Positions 1 to 6,481 of a stretch of DNA of 10,599 nucleotides are shown here, piece by piece. Origin of the DNA: Chitinophaga pinensis (GTDB lineage Bacteria; Bacteroidota; Bacteroidia; M30B66); contig CALQJV010000020.1 in NCBI GenBank assembly GCA_943330985.1, positions 1-10,599 on the forward strand, written 5' to 3'. A program made the position numbers and the translations under genes. Numbering within the stretch: position 1 is the first letter of the stretch; the number at the start of each line of letters is the position of its first letter. Under the pieces are notes generated by a model. The model saw nothing but the letters and a program-made list of their open reading frames with translations, ran no database searches and had not been told where the DNA came from.

Positions 1-889
1 CGGCAGCGAGGGCTCCATCTAAAATATTGTCAAATTCCTTCGACCTCGTAAAGTGAAATTCCTTACCTCCATCAATAATGGTGACTTCGGTTCCTTCTAC
101 TTTCTTCTCGAGTACTTTCTTAACACGATTTTTATCTTCTGCGGAATTTCCTGCTGTAAACAATTCGTAATGAATATGCTCTTTCGATAATCCTGCAGAA
201 ATTAATGAATCACGGATGAGGAAAATCATCGACTCAGGACCACAAATAAAACATTCATCAATGCTTGTTGCATCAATAATTTTACTCGTAATCACATCCA
301 TTTTCTCGGATGTAAAGCGACCATTCATTAAAGGTACATCGCGGTATTCCTTCGTTAGGAAATAAAACAATTCGATGCGATTGAAATACGCACTTTTTAA
401 AGCTTCAATTTCTTCTTTGAAAATGATGGATTTAACGTTTCTATTTAAGTAGAACAACTTAAATGTACTTTCAGGTTCCGCAGCTAAATGCGTTTTCATA
501 ATTGACAGAATGGGCGTGATGCCACTTCCAGCTGCAAAAGCAATATAGTTTTTGGATTTATTGGGAGTACATTCTGTGAAGAATGTTCCATGAGGAGGCA
601 TAACTTCGAGTATGTCGCCTTTTTTTAGAACGTCATTGGCATAGGTCGAGAATAAGCCGTCTTCAATTTTCTTAACAGCAACCTTCCATTCGTTATCAAG
701 CGGACTTGAACATAAGGAATAGGAACGACGAACATCCTGATTGTCAATTTTTGCCCGAAGCGTTAAATGCTGTCCTTGTTTGTATTGAAACTCCTGCTTC
801 AGGTTTTCTGGAATCTCGAATGTTATGACAGAGCATTCTTCAGTGTCCTTGTATATATCTGCAATGCGAAGTGAATGAAATTGAGCCAT
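1..889 (-). CDS. paaE: PaaE-like oxygenase reductase (FAD/NAD(P)H, 2Fe-2S), partial at its C-terminus
   Basis: I translated this from the ATG at 889; the frame stays open to the left edge (296 codons). It matches the electron-transfer subunit of phenylacetyl-CoA epoxidase and related ring-hydroxylating oxygenases, which pass electrons from NADPH through FAD to a plant-type 2Fe-2S centre. Visible landmarks are the FAD-binding RRSYSLCS at residues 54-61, the nucleotide-binding GSGITPILS at 121-129, ICGPESM at 215-221 and HYELF at 240-244. A ferredoxin-like beginning (TEVTIIDGG) follows from about 267. The family is usually about 350-360 residues, so the four cluster cysteines should lie just beyond the window and cannot be checked. 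GAGGA at 903-899 sits 9 nt before the ATG. The TetR gene upstream and the palindrome between them fit a regulated catabolic operon. Without the paaABC genes in view, a reductase for another di-iron or Rieske oxygenase remains possible. Confidence 0.85.
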   Translation of the reverse strand, partial: MAQFHSLRIADIYKDTEECSVITFEIPENLKQEFQYKQGQHLTLRAKIDNQDVRRSYSLCSSPLDNEWKVAVKKIEDGLFSTYANDVLKKGDILEVMPPHGTFFTECTPNKSKNYIAFAAGSGITPILSIMKTHLAAEPESTFKLFYLNRNVKSIIFKEEIEALKSAYFNRIELFYFLTKEYRDVPLMNGRFTSEKMDVITSKIIDATSIDECFICGPESMIFLIRDSLISAGLSKEHIHYELFTAGNSAEDKNRVKKVLEKKVEGTEVTIIDGGKEFHFTRSKEFDNILDGALAA

Positions 890-906
890 TGATTATAGTC
901 CTCACA

Positions 907-922
907 ACTAACACTTGTTAGT
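907..922. promoter_or_regulatory. Probable TetR operator, 16-bp palindrome
   Basis: ACTAACA and TGTTAGT form perfect 7-bp arms around a 2-bp centre (CT). The site lies between the TetR gene and the reductase gene, a few bases downstream of the -7 box at 937-930, so a bound dimer would block initiation or early elongation. Its size and symmetry are typical of TetR-family operators. That the neighbouring regulator binds it is inferred. No second copy was found upstream of the TetR gene itself. Confidence 0.6.
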
Positions 923-929
923 CTAATTA

Positions 930-937
930 CAAAAATA
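930..937 (-). promoter_or_regulatory. Bacteroidota-type -7 box of the reductase gene
   Basis: Read on the minus strand, 937-930 is TATTTTTG, an exact match to the TAnnTTTG -7 consensus of the primary sigma factor in Bacteroidota. It would start transcription near 926, giving a leader of about 37 nt to the ATG at 889. No good TTTG -33 element is present at the usual 19-21 nt spacing; the nearest is TTTC at 957-954. A weak core promoter is therefore likely. Confidence 0.5.
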
Positions 938-994
938 AGAGTTTAATTGATATGAAAGATCATTCGGAGAACAATGATGAAATTAATTTTACGA

Positions 995-1564
995 TTACAC
1001 TATTCCTTGGATGAGGACATGCGTTAAACTTTCTTTGAATTCGTTGGGATTGAGCTTCATTTTTCTGCCATACCATAAGTAAAATGTTCGTAAGGTGGAG
1101 AGCATTGAAAACACAATGACTTCGATATTGTGTTCTTTGATTTCGCCATCATCGATGCCTCGTTTTACAATTTTGCGAACGTTCTCTTCATACTCATCGC
1201 GCATTTTTACATAATACGATCGATGTTCTTTATTGAGATGCATCCAATCATTATTTAAACAGGCAATTGCATCTGGGTCTCGCAAGGTAATATCGATGTG
1301 TATGTCAATGAATTTTTTCAAAGTGTCAATGGCCGTTTCATTCGAATCTTTTAGCAAATGCATTTCACGGGTAAATTCTTCCGCAATATTAATGATCAGT
1401 AACATCAGAATTTCCTGTTTCGACTGAATATGGTTGTATAAGCTAGCTGCTTTAATATCGATAGACTTAGCAATGTCGCGCATTGAAACAGCCTTATATC
1501 CACGTTCTCGAAATAACTTTGCGGATATATGAATGATTTCTGATTTACGATCTACTTTTTCCAA
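995..1564 (-). CDS. TetR/AcrR-family transcriptional regulator
   Basis: This 189-residue protein has the TetR size and layout. The N-terminal helix-turn-helix covers about residues 8-52, with the characteristic run RERGYKAVSMRDIAKSIDI followed by the recognition-helix segment SLYNHIQSKQEIL. An all-helical C-terminal ligand-binding half follows, without a recognisable motif. TetR proteins usually repress nearby genes until an effector binds, often an acyl-CoA in catabolic clusters. The reductase gene begins 105 bp downstream on the same strand, with a good operator palindrome between them, so this is probably the local repressor (inference). The start must be TTG at 1564: TAG lies two codons upstream, and the first in-frame ATG falls inside the recognition region (M28), which would destroy the DNA-binding domain. 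It begins 53 bp after the membrane-protein gene ends and may partly depend on read-through. Confidence 0.88.
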   Translation of the reverse strand: MEKVDRKSEIIHISAKLFRERGYKAVSMRDIAKSIDIKAASLYNHIQSKQEILMLLIINIAEEFTREMHLLKDSNETAIDTLKKFIDIHIDITLRDPDAIACLNNDWMHLNKEHRSYYVKMRDEYEENVRKIVKRGIDDGEIKEHNIEVIVFSMLSTLRTFYLWYGRKMKLNPNEFKESLTHVLIQGIV

Positions 1565-1617
1565 TTTCTATTTAATTAAAAAATGTTTGAATAATTACAA
1601 TTTAATAATAGGTGAAA

Positions 1618-3258
1618 TTACTCATTCATCTCACCTACAGCATGATAAATACATTGAACCGAATGGCCATCATTTCCCGCTGCGTTGAGCCATTCCATTA
1701 ACGTTTCTTCATTCATGTGATCGAAAAAATTCATGTAATGATCGGGATAATGTCCTGTGTATGCATTCACCAATTTGATATTTAAATCTTGTGCAGCAAT
1801 CATAATACTCAAATGATCTTTAATTAATTTATCGTGATAGCTGGGCTTTGATAAATCATTATTGGTTACCATAAAAGCAACTGCATCTGCGCGCTTATCG
1901 TAATTTAATTCCAGTATGTTTTTAACAGATTGTATTTCATTTTGCGCTTGCATTTTATCAAAACGTTTGAGTTCCCATTTCTCCATTTTGTTTTCATACA
2001 TCGATAAAAAGGGGAGTAAATAAAAGAGAAAACCGATTGATTTATTTTTTTTAGCAAGCTCATTCCCAGCAGCTACAAATACTAATATGAATAAGAATGA
2101 TTGAATATTAATAAACCGATCGATAGATCTCATAGATGAGAATCCCGGAATGCTATGAATGAGTTTGTATAAGGTAAATCCGTTAAAGTTGGTTGTAAAT
2201 AAAACACATAAAAAAAGTGTTATGATGAATGTTTTTAGTGTTTTTAAATCGGTATAAATTGGTTTTTTTATCAGAATAAATAGGGCAGTAAAGATTCCAA
2301 TCCAAGGAATTGCACCTACAAACATAAAATGAAACCACCAATCGTTGAATGCATATTTGCTATGTTCTGATAGAATGCCTTTCCAGGTAGTTGCTCCAAT
2401 ATGCGTGAAAAAATACGACTGAGGTTTAGGAATTGTTGAAATTAATTCATCAAATTTCCTCATTCCTGTTACATGGCTTATTTGAATATAGGGAACAATC
2501 AAAGGCAAAAATACAAGGATTGCACCTGCTGAAATCAAAGCTAATTTCTTGTAATTATTTCCTTGTTTAATAGGTTCAATAATCCCTTTAAATCCATGAA
2601 CAAGTATGTAAGCTATTGACAAAAACAATAAACAATACACTAAAATAAAACCTAAATAAACAGCGCAATAAAATTGAAAAACAATTCCTAAAAGTGTAAA
2701 TAAAAAATAACGTGTTTTTCCTTTTGTTAAAAAATTCCAAAACCAATAAAATACTAAAGGAGAAATAAATCTGGGAAACACTTGTGCATGGTCCATTTGC
2801 CCGATAATGAAAATCCCAAATGCAAAAATATAGGCTCCCGTTATTGCCAAGGGAATGTTCTTAAACCATTTATTTAAAACCCAAAAAGAACTTAAATAAT
2901 TTAGTGCGAATAGTACAATAATCCATAATTGAAAACTGGTTTCCCGATCAAAATGAAATGCTCTAAATGCTGCATAAATAGGCAATGTACCTAATAAATT
3001 ATCGGAGAATGCAATCGTGTTTTTGAATGGATACATCATGGGGGCATCCCAAAATGAAGAAACATGCCCCGTTAGATATTTATAACCATGTTCAAGGATG
3101 TAGTTGTTAAATCGAGCATCGCCAAAATCGCCCGGAATCATACTTAAATTGGTTTCAAATAAAGCAATTGGAACTGAATGTAAACCATACACTAAACAAG
3201 CAAAAACAAAGACATACTGAATCCATTTAATTGTAATTGCTTTTACGATTGAATTCAT
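1618..3258 (-). CDS. Polytopic membrane protein, putative GT-C-fold glycosyltransferase
   Basis: The product has 546 residues and many hydrophobic segments. There is one at about 11-31, a dense set between about 86 and 260, and more up to about 415. A soluble tail of about 130 residues follows. After the first helix comes an acidic loop, GDFGDARFN at 43-51, then FWDAPMMYP at 69-77 and SDNLLG at 85-90. HAQ follows at 157-159, and PGFSSMRSIDRF at 371-382 lies before a late helix. A first extracytoplasmic loop carrying paired acidic residues is the hallmark of GT-C enzymes that use polyprenyl-phosphate sugars. The same set of motifs recurs in uncharacterised bacterial membrane proteins that I recall only as hypothetical. 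Donor and acceptor are unknown. The start at 3258 gives a sensible N-terminal helix. It lies 44 bp after the WG-repeat gene on the same strand, so the two are probably cotranscribed. Confidence 0.6.
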   Translation of the reverse strand: MNSIVKAITIKWIQYVFVFACLVYGLHSVPIALFETNLSMIPGDFGDARFNNYILEHGYKYLTGHVSSFWDAPMMYPFKNTIAFSDNLLGTLPIYAAFRAFHFDRETSFQLWIIVLFALNYLSSFWVLNKWFKNIPLAITGAYIFAFGIFIIGQMDHAQVFPRFISPLVFYWFWNFLTKGKTRYFLFTLLGIVFQFYCAVYLGFILVYCLLFLSIAYILVHGFKGIIEPIKQGNNYKKLALISAGAILVFLPLIVPYIQISHVTGMRKFDELISTIPKPQSYFFTHIGATTWKGILSEHSKYAFNDWWFHFMFVGAIPWIGIFTALFILIKKPIYTDLKTLKTFIITLFLCVLFTTNFNGFTLYKLIHSIPGFSSMRSIDRFINIQSFLFILVFVAAGNELAKKNKSIGFLFYLLPFLSMYENKMEKWELKRFDKMQAQNEIQSVKNILELNYDKRADAVAFMVTNNDLSKPSYHDKLIKDHLSIMIAAQDLNIKLVNAYTGHYPDHYMNFFDHMNEETLMEWLNAAGNDGHSVQCIYHAVGEMNE

Positions 3259-3302
3259 TATTAATTTCTTGTGAAATAAAAGCAGTTTTGATTAGCAAAT
3301 TG

Positions 3303-5216
3303 TTACTGTTTTTTTGTGACAACATTTCCTTCTTTATCAATCATTAACCAATTGCTTGGGATTCGAATTATTTGATAATCTGGATTTTTTTCAAAGTCTG
3401 GATCGAATGAGTCTGCATTTTTTATAAATGGAGTACATTCATTTGTTTCCATTAATTTCCCTTTTTTATTCATCCCGAATGGCTCCGATGTACTATTGTC
3501 ATGCGTTCTGTCTTCAACACAAGTGATGGAATTATTGAAATCGCTTAAAACTTCTATTAAATACAATGGGAACGATTCCCGAATGTTATTTAATGAATCG
3601 ATAAATGTTTTAGGGATTTCTTCTTCAAATACGGGCATTTTTTCAAATACCGGGATCTCTTCCATTCCGTCTTTATTTATAAAACCCCATTCTTCATTTT
3701 TATTGACAGCTGCAAGGCCTGAAGAATAGTTTCGAACGTAATCATATTGAGGTCGAACGATTTCAGTTCCAGATTGATTAATAAATCCCCAACCATCTTT
3801 GGTTTCAACAGCAGCAAGTCCCTCGGTGAATTTTACAATTTCCTTGTATTTTTCAACTTGAATTTCCCTTCCATAATTATCGATATAGGACCAAATAAAT
3901 GTGCCATCCGATTTGCCTACTTTTCCGAAAATTCCACCCCCTTTATTAAAAACAAGTTCTTCAAATTTGGGTTGGATCGATTCTTCACCTTGTATATTTA
4001 AAAATCCCCATAAATTTCCTTTTCTAAAAGCAGCAGTATTTCTATAGAAAGGGAGAACATCATCATAGTTTGGTAAATTTAACGTGTCATTTGAATGAAT
4101 GATATCCCATTGGTTTGGTAATCGAACAGAAATACTTCCATTATTAAAGCCATTTCGATATTCTGAAAATTGGCAAGGAATAATTTCATTTCCTTGAATA
4201 TCTATGAATCCCCATTTCTCTGCTTTATTAACAGCAGCAATTCCTTCATGAAATAAATCGATAGCACTGTATGTGGCAGGAATAATAATATTTCCATCAA
4301 TACTTAATAATCCCTTTAATCCATTTTTTTCGAACAAATAATGTTCTTGGTCGAATCGATATAATTCATCGTATTTAGGCTCAATAATAACTTCGCCTTT
4401 GTTATTTAACATGCCGGCTAAATTATTATTAATGAAGACTGCACTTCCCGACTCGAAATTATCGATAAAAGTATAGGATGGTGCAACTATTTCTTTTCCA
4501 GTTTTATCAATGATACCATATAAAATAGTGTCGTTTCGGAGTGCTGTAACAATGGAATATCCCTCTTGAATATCAAAAATCTGTGTGTAATTATTATTGA
4601 TGGATAGTATACTTCCATCTTTTAATAAATAATGAAATTCCCCATCTTTCTTTACTACAGCTTGTCCTTCGGAAAATGAAAATGCTTCTTCAAATTGAGG
4701 CTTTATTTGAAACTTGCCTTTAATGTTGATATATCCAAATTGGTAAGTGCTTGGATCTAAAACAGCCGCTAAATTTTCTTTGAAATCGCGGGCTTCTGGA
4801 TATTTGAATTTGATTACAACGTCTCCCAATGAATTTAAAAAACCAAAGGAGCCCAAACGATCGTTAAACGTTCGAATTAAATTTTCTTGTATTGGTTCTG
4901 GAATGTAAAAAACTGGGAATTCGTAATAAAGAAATCCTTTTTGACTAATAATCTGATAAGTAAAAGCAGTCGATTCAACATTATTATACAGGTTGATTTT
5001 TCGAGCCAATGTGAGGGAGTCTTCTCCAAACTCCCAGATGTAATCGTAATCGGCAGGAATGATAATTTGACCGGAATAATCTTTCATGCCCTCGCATGTA
5101 TATGAATCTCCGAAGTTATTTGTTCGCTGAAGTGTGAATTTATTTAGCCTGACTTGCTGTGCATGAAGCAAGTTGACTGATATGCATAAAAAAACAAGGA
5201 ATCTTATAATTTTCAT
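3303..5216 (-). CDS. Secreted WG-repeat protein
   Basis: This is a 637-residue protein. It starts with a signal peptide (MKIIRFLVFLCISVNLLHAQ, about residues 1-20). The rest is largely built of WG beta-repeats about 30-45 residues long, with the pattern [W/F/Y]G[F/Y/I][I/L][N/D]..G..I.P.[Y/F]......F..G.AAV. Repeat starts are visible at about 124, 160, 233, 267, 301, 335, 403, 476 and 510. Degenerate ones lie at about 370 (WDIIH) and 442 (WSYID), and there is a last partial one at 623 (WLMIDKEGN). WG repeats are thought to form interaction surfaces; none has a known reaction here. A non-repeat insert at about 525-615 holds two cysteines (C566, C593). AAGAAGG at 5225-5219 is a plausible ribosome site. 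Unusually, codons 4-10 form one arm of a 14-bp inverted repeat (see 5188-5257). The membrane protein gene follows 44 bp downstream. Confidence 0.88.
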   Translation of the reverse strand: MKIIRFLVFLCISVNLLHAQQVRLNKFTLQRTNNFGDSYTCEGMKDYSGQIIIPADYDYIWEFGEDSLTLARKINLYNNVESTAFTYQIISQKGFLYYEFPVFYIPEPIQENLIRTFNDRLGSFGFLNSLGDVVIKFKYPEARDFKENLAAVLDPSTYQFGYINIKGKFQIKPQFEEAFSFSEGQAVVKKDGEFHYLLKDGSILSINNNYTQIFDIQEGYSIVTALRNDTILYGIIDKTGKEIVAPSYTFIDNFESGSAVFINNNLAGMLNNKGEVIIEPKYDELYRFDQEHYLFEKNGLKGLLSIDGNIIIPATYSAIDLFHEGIAAVNKAEKWGFIDIQGNEIIPCQFSEYRNGFNNGSISVRLPNQWDIIHSNDTLNLPNYDDVLPFYRNTAAFRKGNLWGFLNIQGEESIQPKFEELVFNKGGGIFGKVGKSDGTFIWSYIDNYGREIQVEKYKEIVKFTEGLAAVETKDGWGFINQSGTEIVRPQYDYVRNYSSGLAAVNKNEEWGFINKDGMEEIPVFEKMPVFEEEIPKTFIDSLNNIRESFPLYLIEVLSDFNNSITCVEDRTHDNSTSEPFGMNKKGKLMETNECTPFIKNADSFDPDFEKNPDYQIIRIPSNWLMIDKEGNVVTKKQ

Positions 5217-5257
5217 AACCTTCTTGGCAGAAGTAAAAATACAAAGATTCCTTGTTT
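5188..5257 (-). terminator. Terminator-like 14-bp inverted repeat spanning the WG gene start
   Basis: AAACAAGGAATCTT (5192-5205 on the plus strand) and AAGATTCCTTGTTT (5244-5257) are perfect 14-bp complements separated by 38 bases. On the minus strand the second arm is followed by T-rich sequence, seven T in a row across 5194-5188, like an intrinsic terminator for the upstream small gene. The ribosome site and ATG (5216) of the WG gene lie in the loop, and coding nucleotides 12-25 form the 3' arm. The long loop makes folding less certain. The symmetry itself is seen directly; termination or attenuation is inferred. Confidence 0.5.
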
Positions 5258-5305
5258 ATTGATACTTTGAAACTGAATTGTTAATGATAAACTAAAAATT
5301 CAGTT
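5188..5305 (-). repeat. Two-hairpin module, copy A (3' of the 129-residue paralog, overlapping the WG gene start)
   Basis: Read on the minus strand, this stretch can be aligned over about 118 positions with 5955-5834, with roughly three quarters identity by eye and one single-base gap. It begins with a 9-bp inverted repeat (5305-5297 with 5279-5271, AACTGAATT/AATTCAGTT, 17-nt loop). After a 13-nt spacer comes the larger inverted repeat with its T-run. Stems match the other copy exactly, while most of the 17-nt loop differs. It starts about 97 nt after the stop of the 129-residue gene and ends inside codon 10 of the WG gene. Confidence 0.65.
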
Positions 5306-5326
5306 AACAATAGATGGAATTTAGTT

Positions 5327-5379
5327 AATCAGACGGGATACTATTTAATGTTTATCCCGAAAGAGTAGATATTCTGATT
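5327..5379. other. Nested inverted repeats, possible structured 3' UTR
   Basis: An inner pair CGGGATA (5334-5340) and TATCCCG (5353-5359) has a 13-nt loop. Directly outside it lies a second pair, AATCAGA (5327-5333) and TCTGATT (5373-5379), with a 13-nt bulge on one side only. Both pairs are perfect 7-bp complements. The stretch begins 24 nt past the stop of the 129-residue gene and has no T-run, so it is not an ordinary terminator. It has no counterpart after the other paralog. Function unknown. Confidence 0.4.
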
Positions 5380-5402
5380 GGAATTTTGCATAATTATTTA
5401 AC

Positions 5403-5792
5403 TCATTTTTGTTTTGATCTGTATTCTAACCATAATTTCCATTGTCCAGGTGTCATTGCTTTTGAAAGTTTTACATCTGATTCTTTTGAATATGCTTGAA
5501 TAGCTGCTGTTGAATCTTTTCCCTTCGGGGTGCTCATGATAATCTTATCAATTGACATTTCTCTATCAAGCAAAATTTGTTTGATTTTTGGAGTTTGATC
5601 ATCTTTTAAAGTGCAAATTGCAATCATTTGACGAAGTGTAATAGTTGCGCGATCTTCTGGGGGGAGCTTGTTTTCAACAACTACTTTAACGTCCTTTTTT
5701 ACAGGAGTTGCAATTGCTGGTGCAACAGTTTGAGCATCGAGGCTTATGCCGGTCATAACCAAGCTAGAAGCCAATAAAAAAGTTTTAATCAT
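5403..5792 (-). CDS. Small secreted LTxxQ-like protein, paralog 2
   Basis: This is a 129-residue protein with an N-terminal signal peptide (about 1-21, ending in LDAQ). The mature part is charged and probably helical. It is clearly paralogous to the next gene upstream (5996-6448): both share QTP..KQILLDRE (66-78 here), PKGKD (89-93), KLS.AM (108-113) and a QW..WL end (117-122). The spacing LKDDQ...MTPGQW resembles the paired LTxxQ motifs of Spy/CpxP-type periplasmic chaperones and their Bacteroidota relatives. That assignment is tentative, because identity to true Spy is not evident by eye. The only cysteine, C60, is conserved in the paralog, which hints at an intermolecular disulfide. Its own promoter is visible (5858-5827), and the two-hairpin module lies downstream. 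The conserved MIKxxxLAS start supports the chosen ATG. Confidence 0.75.
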   Translation of the reverse strand: MIKTFLLASSLVMTGISLDAQTVAPAIATPVKKDVKVVVENKLPPEDRATITLRQMIAICTLKDDQTPKIKQILLDREMSIDKIIMSTPKGKDSTAAIQAYSKESDVKLSKAMTPGQWKLWLEYRSKQK

Positions 5793-5826
5793 AAGTATTT
5801 AAGGTTTTAGGATTTTTGATTAAAGG

Positions 5827-5858
5827 CAAATCTAAAAAAAAAACAAGGAATCTTCAAA
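5827..5858 (-). promoter_or_regulatory. Promoter of the 129-residue paralog (TTTG-N20-TAGATTTG)
   Basis: Minus strand: TTTG at 5858-5855, 20 nt, then TAGATTTG at 5834-5827. This matches the Bacteroidota -33/-7 consensus (TTTG-N19-21-TAnnTTTG) in both boxes and spacing. Transcription would start near 5823, about 30 nt before the ATG at 5792. The -33 box lies inside the 3' arm of the terminator hairpin of the preceding gene, so the two signals physically overlap. Confidence 0.65.
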
Positions 5859-5906
5859 TTTTCAAAACCTTGGTTTAAGATTTGAAAATTAAAAAAATCC
5901 TTGTTT
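5834..5906 (-). terminator. Long imperfect hairpin with T-run after the 150-residue paralog
   Basis: Outer arms AAACAAGGA (5841-5849) and TCCTTGTTT (5898-5906) pair over 9 bp. After a 7/7 internal loop, AATTTTCAAA (5857-5866) and TTTGAAAATT (5881-5890) pair over 10 bp around a 14-nt loop. On the minus strand the hairpin is followed by an unbroken run of T (5843-5834, ten in all), the signature of an intrinsic terminator. It lies about 90 nt past the stop of the 5996-6448 gene. On the plus strand there is no T-run. Confidence 0.6.
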
Positions 5907-5955
5907 AATAGTTGATAATAAACTGAATTGTTGGCTATATTCTGTAAATTCAGTT
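5834..5955 (-). repeat. Two-hairpin module, copy B (3' of the 150-residue paralog)
   Basis: This is the counterpart of 5305-5188. The 9-bp pair 5955-5947 with 5929-5921 keeps the same stem and the same 17-nt loop length as copy A. The next stem keeps its outer 9 bp and the same 48-nt separation. The end carries TTGAAAATTTGAAGATTCC where copy A carries the first codons of the WG gene (ATGAAAATTATAAGATTCC). Copy B is therefore partly a non-coding relic or ancestor of that gene start: its in-frame TGA after three codons rules out a matching reading frame. Confidence 0.65.
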
Positions 5956-5995
5956 TGAAAGAGAAATAATGATGCCGAAATTGACTCAGCAAAAT

Positions 5996-6448
5996 CTAGT
6001 ATTCGTCTTCTCTTTCTGTTTTATTTCCTGACTTTTTGGGATTCCCTTGTCCCGCTTCTTTTCTCGTTTTTTGTTCATCTTTAAAGCTAAGCCATTTAGC
6101 CCATTGCTCGGCCGACATTGCAGTTGAAAGCTTCGTGTCAGCTTCTTTTTTTATTGATTCAATTGCTCCTTTTTTATCAGTTCCTTTAGGAGAATTAGAG
6201 CGAATTTTCTCAATTGAATTTTCTCTGTCTAGCAGAATTTGCTTAACTGCAGGAGTTTGTGCATCTGTTAAAACACAACGTGCAGTCATCATGCGCAGGT
6301 TGCGAATTGCTTTTTCTTCGGGGCTACGTTTTTTCTCTTCCGCTTTGTTTTGTTCTTTTTTTATTGGAGCTGCGGGAGCAACATTCTGAGCTACTAGGCT
6401 TAATCCGGATATTACCAGACAACTTGCCAAAACAAGAGATTTTATCAT
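5996..6448 (-). CDS. Small secreted LTxxQ-like protein, paralog 1
   Basis: I chose the ATG at 6448, giving 150 residues. A longer reading from TTG at 6484 is unlikely, because that codon lies inside the -7 promoter box and the added 12 residues would precede a normal signal peptide (MIKSLVLAS..LSLVAQ, about 1-21). The mature region carries LTDAQTP at 60-66, KQILLDRE at 69-76, SPKGTD at 86-91 and AMSAEQWAKWL at 110-120. A lysine- and glutamate-rich tail follows that the paralog lacks. The two LTxxQ-like motifs suggest a Spy/CpxP-like envelope protein; this is tentative. C10 sits in LASC, which looks like a lipobox. It is too near the N-terminus and is serine in the paralog, so ordinary signal-peptidase cleavage is preferred. 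C58 is the conserved cysteine. Downstream comes a strong terminator hairpin, then the duplicate gene. Confidence 0.75.
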   Translation of the reverse strand: MIKSLVLASCLVISGLSLVAQNVAPAAPIKKEQNKAEEKKRSPEEKAIRNLRMMTARCVLTDAQTPAVKQILLDRENSIEKIRSNSPKGTDKKGAIESIKKEADTKLSTAMSAEQWAKWLSFKDEQKTRKEAGQGNPKKSGNKTEREDEY

Positions 6449-6481
6449 CGATTTTAATTTTAGGGGGTTTGGAAATAAGAA

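Noticed and set aside
5807..5992. 61-codon minus-strand frame between the two small paralogs
   Set aside because: It consists of the repeated hairpin module and its terminator, has F/N/Q-rich low-complexity content, and has no homologous frame in module copy A.
6416..6421. LASC lipobox in the 150-residue protein
   Set aside because: The cysteine is residue 10, too early for a lipoprotein signal, and the paralog has serine there. A signal-peptidase I site after about residue 21 fits both.
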